In this document: in pieces, positions 61,248-64,000 of the stretch
How positions within the stretch are numbered: position 1 is the first letter of the stretch
How the letters are laid out: each line of letters starts with the position of its first letter
Assembly (NCBI GenBank): GCA_035403465.1
Contig: DAONFG010000010.1
Coordinates: forward strand, 13,381 to 77,380
Reading direction: 5' to 3'
DNA: 64,000 nucleotides
Origin: JAAYBQ01 sp035403465
GTDB taxonomy: Bacteria; Spirochaetota; UBA4802; UBA5550
Program-made: the position numbers and the translations under genes
Notes under the pieces: generated by a model
Databases searched by the model: none
Seen by the model: only the letters and a program-made list of their open reading frames with translations
Told to the model about the DNA's origin: nothing

Positions 61248-61931
61248 TCACTTGATCAGCCCTGCCTCACGGGCCTTTTTTTTTATACTTTCAATTACAC
61301 GTTCCCTGTTCTTTCCGTTGTACCTTATGCAGAAATTTTCCCTGTGAAGAATATACTCGGGCTGCGAATAATAAAAGATTATATCACTGCTTTGTGTTAA
61401 TGACTCTGCGTGGCTGTTAAGTCCCTCGTTAAGGAGTATTCCTGCGGTCTCCTCGTGCGGGTCAATGCCGAATGTTTGCGTGATATAGCTGTGAATGTAC
61501 GCGAAGCTTTCGGGATCGGCGATAGCAATAGAGTAGAGGTACCAGTCATTTATATGTCCAACCAGAGATTCTTTCTCTTCTGCTGTGAGTATTGAGTGCG
61601 CCGGGCAGAGGAACCTGGAACATATTTTAGCGGAGAACAGGGACCGTTCCCTCCCCTCACTCCCCGATGAGAGCGGGTGAATGTGACAGCCCGGCTTTCC
61701 CGGTGCTAAAAAACCCTGGTATGGGCATATGTGCGTGAATTCGTCCCGGACCTCGGCGTTTAGTCTGAACTCCTCGTACGTCGTAAAGTCACGCACCCGG
61801 TACCTGCCGGCTTCGAGAAATTCCGACAGGCCGAGTATGCTGCAGTCCCTGAAATTGAAGAGGCCGCAGCATACACTGCAGCCCTTGCAATTGTCCGGCT
61901 GGCATAGAATTATACCACGGGCGGACTCCAC
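61248..61931 (-). CDS. Cysteine-rich YkgJ-like protein
   Basis: This 227-residue protein has an N-terminal cluster CQPDNCKGCSVCCG followed by a Cys at about residue 30, and later CPYQGF, GCHIHP and CSRFLCP. That order is like the YkgJ family of predicted Fe-S or zinc proteins of unknown function. The C-terminal ~100 residues are unrelated helices. It follows aconitase with only two bases between the stop and its start. Link to the Fe-S enzyme aconitase is suggestive only. Confidence 0.75.
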   Translation of the reverse strand: MESARGIILCQPDNCKGCSVCCGLFNFRDCSILGLSEFLEAGRYRVRDFTTYEEFRLNAEVRDEFTHICPYQGFLAPGKPGCHIHPLSSGSEGRERSLFSAKICSRFLCPAHSILTAEEKESLVGHINDWYLYSIAIADPESFAYIHSYITQTFGIDPHEETAGILLNEGLNSHAESLTQSSDIIFYYSQPEYILHRENFCIRYNGKNRERVIESIKKKAREAGLIK

Positions 61932-61933
61932 GG

Positions 61934-63862
61934 CTACATGCTGTTCCTTGTATAGTTCAGCAGTCCGCCGGCGATGAGTATTTTGCGCTGCCTCTCTGTT
62001 GCGAGAAGTTCAAGTTCGATCATGCTGCCGCCGGCATTGACTTTTATCAGGCTTCCGCGGCGCACCTCCTCGATAAGGCCTGTCATGCTGAAGTCCATGC
62101 CCTGCGATATTCTGTCATAGTCGGCTTCGGATTTAAAAACAAGTGGAAGTATACCGAAATTTACCAGGTTCCCCGAGTGTATGCGCTCAAAGGATTTCGC
62201 CATTACCGCGCGTACTCCAAGGTACATGGGACAAATAGCTGCGTGTTCGCGGCTCGAACCCTGGCCGTAGCTTAAACCACCGGCGATTACGGTGAATATG
62301 TTTTTTTCCCTGTTTTCGAGCGAGCGGGCCGCGAACTGGGGATCAACTCCTTCGAATACGTATTTTGAATACTCGGGTATGTTAGACCGGTACTTGAGTC
62401 TCTGGCCTGCCGGCATTATATGGTCGGTTGTTATTTTGTCGCCAACTTTAAGTCCAATGACACCGCGTATTTCATCTGCGAGGGGATCAGTGTATGGAGG
62501 TTCGCCGATGTTCGGGCCGCGGAAGATAGTTGTCTTTGTCTTTGACGGCGGTATTATAAGTGAATCATCAATGCTGAACTTTTCAGGCATAGCAATACGT
62601 GGGAACTCTGACGCGTCATGCTCCATTGGATCAGCCAGTACACCCTTGATTGCCGAAAGGGCCGCGACCTCGGGACTCACAAGGTAAATCTGTCCATCTG
62701 CCGTGCCTGACCTCCCTTCGAAGTTCCTGTTGTTTGTTCTCAGGGAAACACCTTTTGTGACCGGGGCCTGGCCTGAACCTATGCAGAAGCCGCATGCCGA
62801 CTCCATTATCCTTGCACCGCTTGCGATTATATCGGCAAGTGCGCCGTTTTCAGCAAGCATCTGGAATACCTGCTTTGATCCCGGCGCTACAACAAAGCTC
62901 ACATCGCTGTTCGCCTTGCGGCCTTTAAGTATCCCCGCAACAATCATCAGGTCCTTGTACGAAGAGTTGGTGCAGCTTCCAATTGCAACCTGGTCTATCT
63001 TCATTCCCTTCAGAGCGGAGATCTCTTTTATGTTGTCAGGTGAATGAGGGCATGCGATCATCGGCTGCAGCGCGCCAAGGTCAAGTTCGATTACCCTGTC
63101 ATATACTGCGTCTCTGTCCGGGAGCAGTTCCTTCCATGATTGCCCGCGTCCCTGTGCCTCGAGGAATTTTTTTGTCACACTGTCACTGGGGAAGAGGGAT
63201 GTTGTAACTCCAAGCTCGGCACCCATGTTAGTAACAGTTGCCCGTTCCGGGACCGAAAGGGTTGCCACACCGGGTCCGGTGTATTCCACAACGTATCCCA
63301 CGTTCCCCCTGGTCGTAAGTATCTGGAGCACTTTAAGTATGATGTCCTTTGCGCTCACCCACGAGCGAAGCTTTCCCGTAAGCTGAACGTTGATGACCTT
63401 CGGACACGTAAGGAAGAAGGGGCCTCCGCCCATGGCAACTGCAACATCCAGTCCCCCTGCACCTATGGCGATCATTCCTATGCCGCCGCCTGTGGGTGTG
63501 TGGCTGTCAGAACCCAGGAGAGTTGCACCGGGTCTGCCGAACCTTTCAAGGTGAACCTGGTGGCATATGCCGTTGCCTGCCTTGGAGTGGTATATCCCGA
63601 AGTTCGAGTTCATGGTCTGGAGGTATTTATGATCATCTGCATTTTCAAAACCTGTCTGCAGTGTGTTGTGGTCGACATATGACACAGATATTTCTGTTTT
63701 TACTTCCGGTATTCCCATCGCCTCAAACTGGAGGTATGCCATTGTACCCGTAGCGTCCTGTGTAAGGGTCTGGTCAATCCTTATCCCGATATCCTCACCG
63801 GGAATAAGCCTTCCTTCTGCAAGGTGTTCTTCAAGAATTTTGTATGTTACTGAACGTCCCAT
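61934..63862 (-). CDS. acnA: Aconitate hydratase
   Basis: This 4Fe-4S enzyme interconverts citrate and isocitrate in the TCA cycle. At 642 residues it is the shorter, mitochondrial-like type seen in some anaerobes and spirochaetes rather than the ~890-residue AcnA. Cluster Cys are in IGSCTNSSYKD and in the CGFCIGSG pair. TLLGSDSHTPTGGGIGMIAI, and the swivel domain with YGQGSSREHAA, are also present. The ATG at 63862 has a strong GGAGG just before it; an upstream extension of 14 codons lacks this. It is followed by the YkgJ-like gene. Homoaconitase or isopropylmalate isomerase is less likely from length and motifs. Confidence 0.92.
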   Translation of the reverse strand: MGRSVTYKILEEHLAEGRLIPGEDIGIRIDQTLTQDATGTMAYLQFEAMGIPEVKTEISVSYVDHNTLQTGFENADDHKYLQTMNSNFGIYHSKAGNGICHQVHLERFGRPGATLLGSDSHTPTGGGIGMIAIGAGGLDVAVAMGGGPFFLTCPKVINVQLTGKLRSWVSAKDIILKVLQILTTRGNVGYVVEYTGPGVATLSVPERATVTNMGAELGVTTSLFPSDSVTKKFLEAQGRGQSWKELLPDRDAVYDRVIELDLGALQPMIACPHSPDNIKEISALKGMKIDQVAIGSCTNSSYKDLMIVAGILKGRKANSDVSFVVAPGSKQVFQMLAENGALADIIASGARIMESACGFCIGSGQAPVTKGVSLRTNNRNFEGRSGTADGQIYLVSPEVAALSAIKGVLADPMEHDASEFPRIAMPEKFSIDDSLIIPPSKTKTTIFRGPNIGEPPYTDPLADEIRGVIGLKVGDKITTDHIMPAGQRLKYRSNIPEYSKYVFEGVDPQFAARSLENREKNIFTVIAGGLSYGQGSSREHAAICPMYLGVRAVMAKSFERIHSGNLVNFGILPLVFKSEADYDRISQGMDFSMTGLIEEVRRGSLIKVNAGGSMIELELLATERQRKILIAGGLLNYTRNSM

Positions 63863-63898
63863 CGTTCCTCCGCTTTGCCTGTTTGTATGATACTGGTG

Positions 63899-63967
63899 TG
63901 TCATTCCCGCGAAAGCGGGAACCCATTCCGGATAAAACGGTGGATTTCCTTTTTCAAGGGAATGACA
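63899..63967. repeat. TGTCATTCCCG-type inverted repeat, copy 3
   Basis: TGTCATTCCC (63899-63908) is the exact reverse complement of GGGAATGACA (63958-63967). The left arm includes the small hairpin CCCGCGAAAGCGGG. It lies upstream of aconitase. Confidence 0.75.
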
Positions 63968-64000
63968 TCTGGTAAATCATTTTATAATTGATAAAAGTCA

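Overview
The window reads as chromosomal DNA of a spirochaete. The best markers are a long coiled-coil protein of the spirochaete 'SpiroCoCo' type (10425-12539), a PilZ protein resembling the DUF1577 group known mainly from Leptospira-like bacteria (7702-8796), and many small lipoproteins. No rRNA, tRNA, CRISPR, prophage or transposase gene was seen. The phylum call is inference from protein families; the species cannot be named.

Layout. 1-7.5 kb: an ArgO-type exporter (cut by the window edge), a DEAD-box helicase, an RRM protein and a DUF1456 protein, then a thioesterase, a chemoreceptor and a U32-family RNA hydroxylase. 7.7-12.6 kb: PilZ protein, MATE exporter, coiled-coil protein ending in a clear terminator. 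12.6-24.6 kb: envelope genes, including an M23 peptidase with SH3 domains, a 1074-residue secreted ankyrin protein, an SH3 lipoprotein, and a LysM lipoprotein/beta-propeller/M50 protease set. 24.7-43.8 kb: a membrane LuxR regulator, ileS-lspA, xseA-xseB, an IMPase-family gene with an Hpt protein, nth-rdgB-GGDEF, a histidine kinase with a single-domain response regulator, queD with an odd DegT-family gene, and an RlpA lipoprotein. 43.8-52 kb: a complete phenylalanine/tyrosine operon. 52-64 kb: a CmpB-HD protein, a tandem repeat array, a DUF115 protein, an HtrA protease, a large acidic zinc-ribbon protein and aconitase.

The most striking part is the aromatic amino acid operon on the minus strand. 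Eight genes (DAHP synthase, aroB, aroD, an aroE-aroK fusion, aroA, aroC, pheA, tyrA) overlap by 1-26 bases and lie in the order of the pathway. In front of them is a short ORF (51832-51942) for a 36-residue peptide with nine aromatic residues in an eleven-residue stretch. It is followed by an intrinsic terminator and by a set of matching 9-base segments that can pair in exclusive ways. This is the architecture of classical translation-coupled attenuation, with Tyr/Phe rather than Trp as the sensed signal. A 12-base perfect palindrome overlapping a TTGACA box lies just upstream, and a perfect 26-base palindromic terminator closes the operon at 43792-43817.

Intergenic DNA holds at least three repeat types: an ~80-bp GC-rich double-hairpin family (four copies), a TGTCATTCCCG-type inverted repeat (three full copies and a half copy), and a 21-base tandem array (12 units). 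A 15-bp inverted-repeat pair frames one further intergenic segment.
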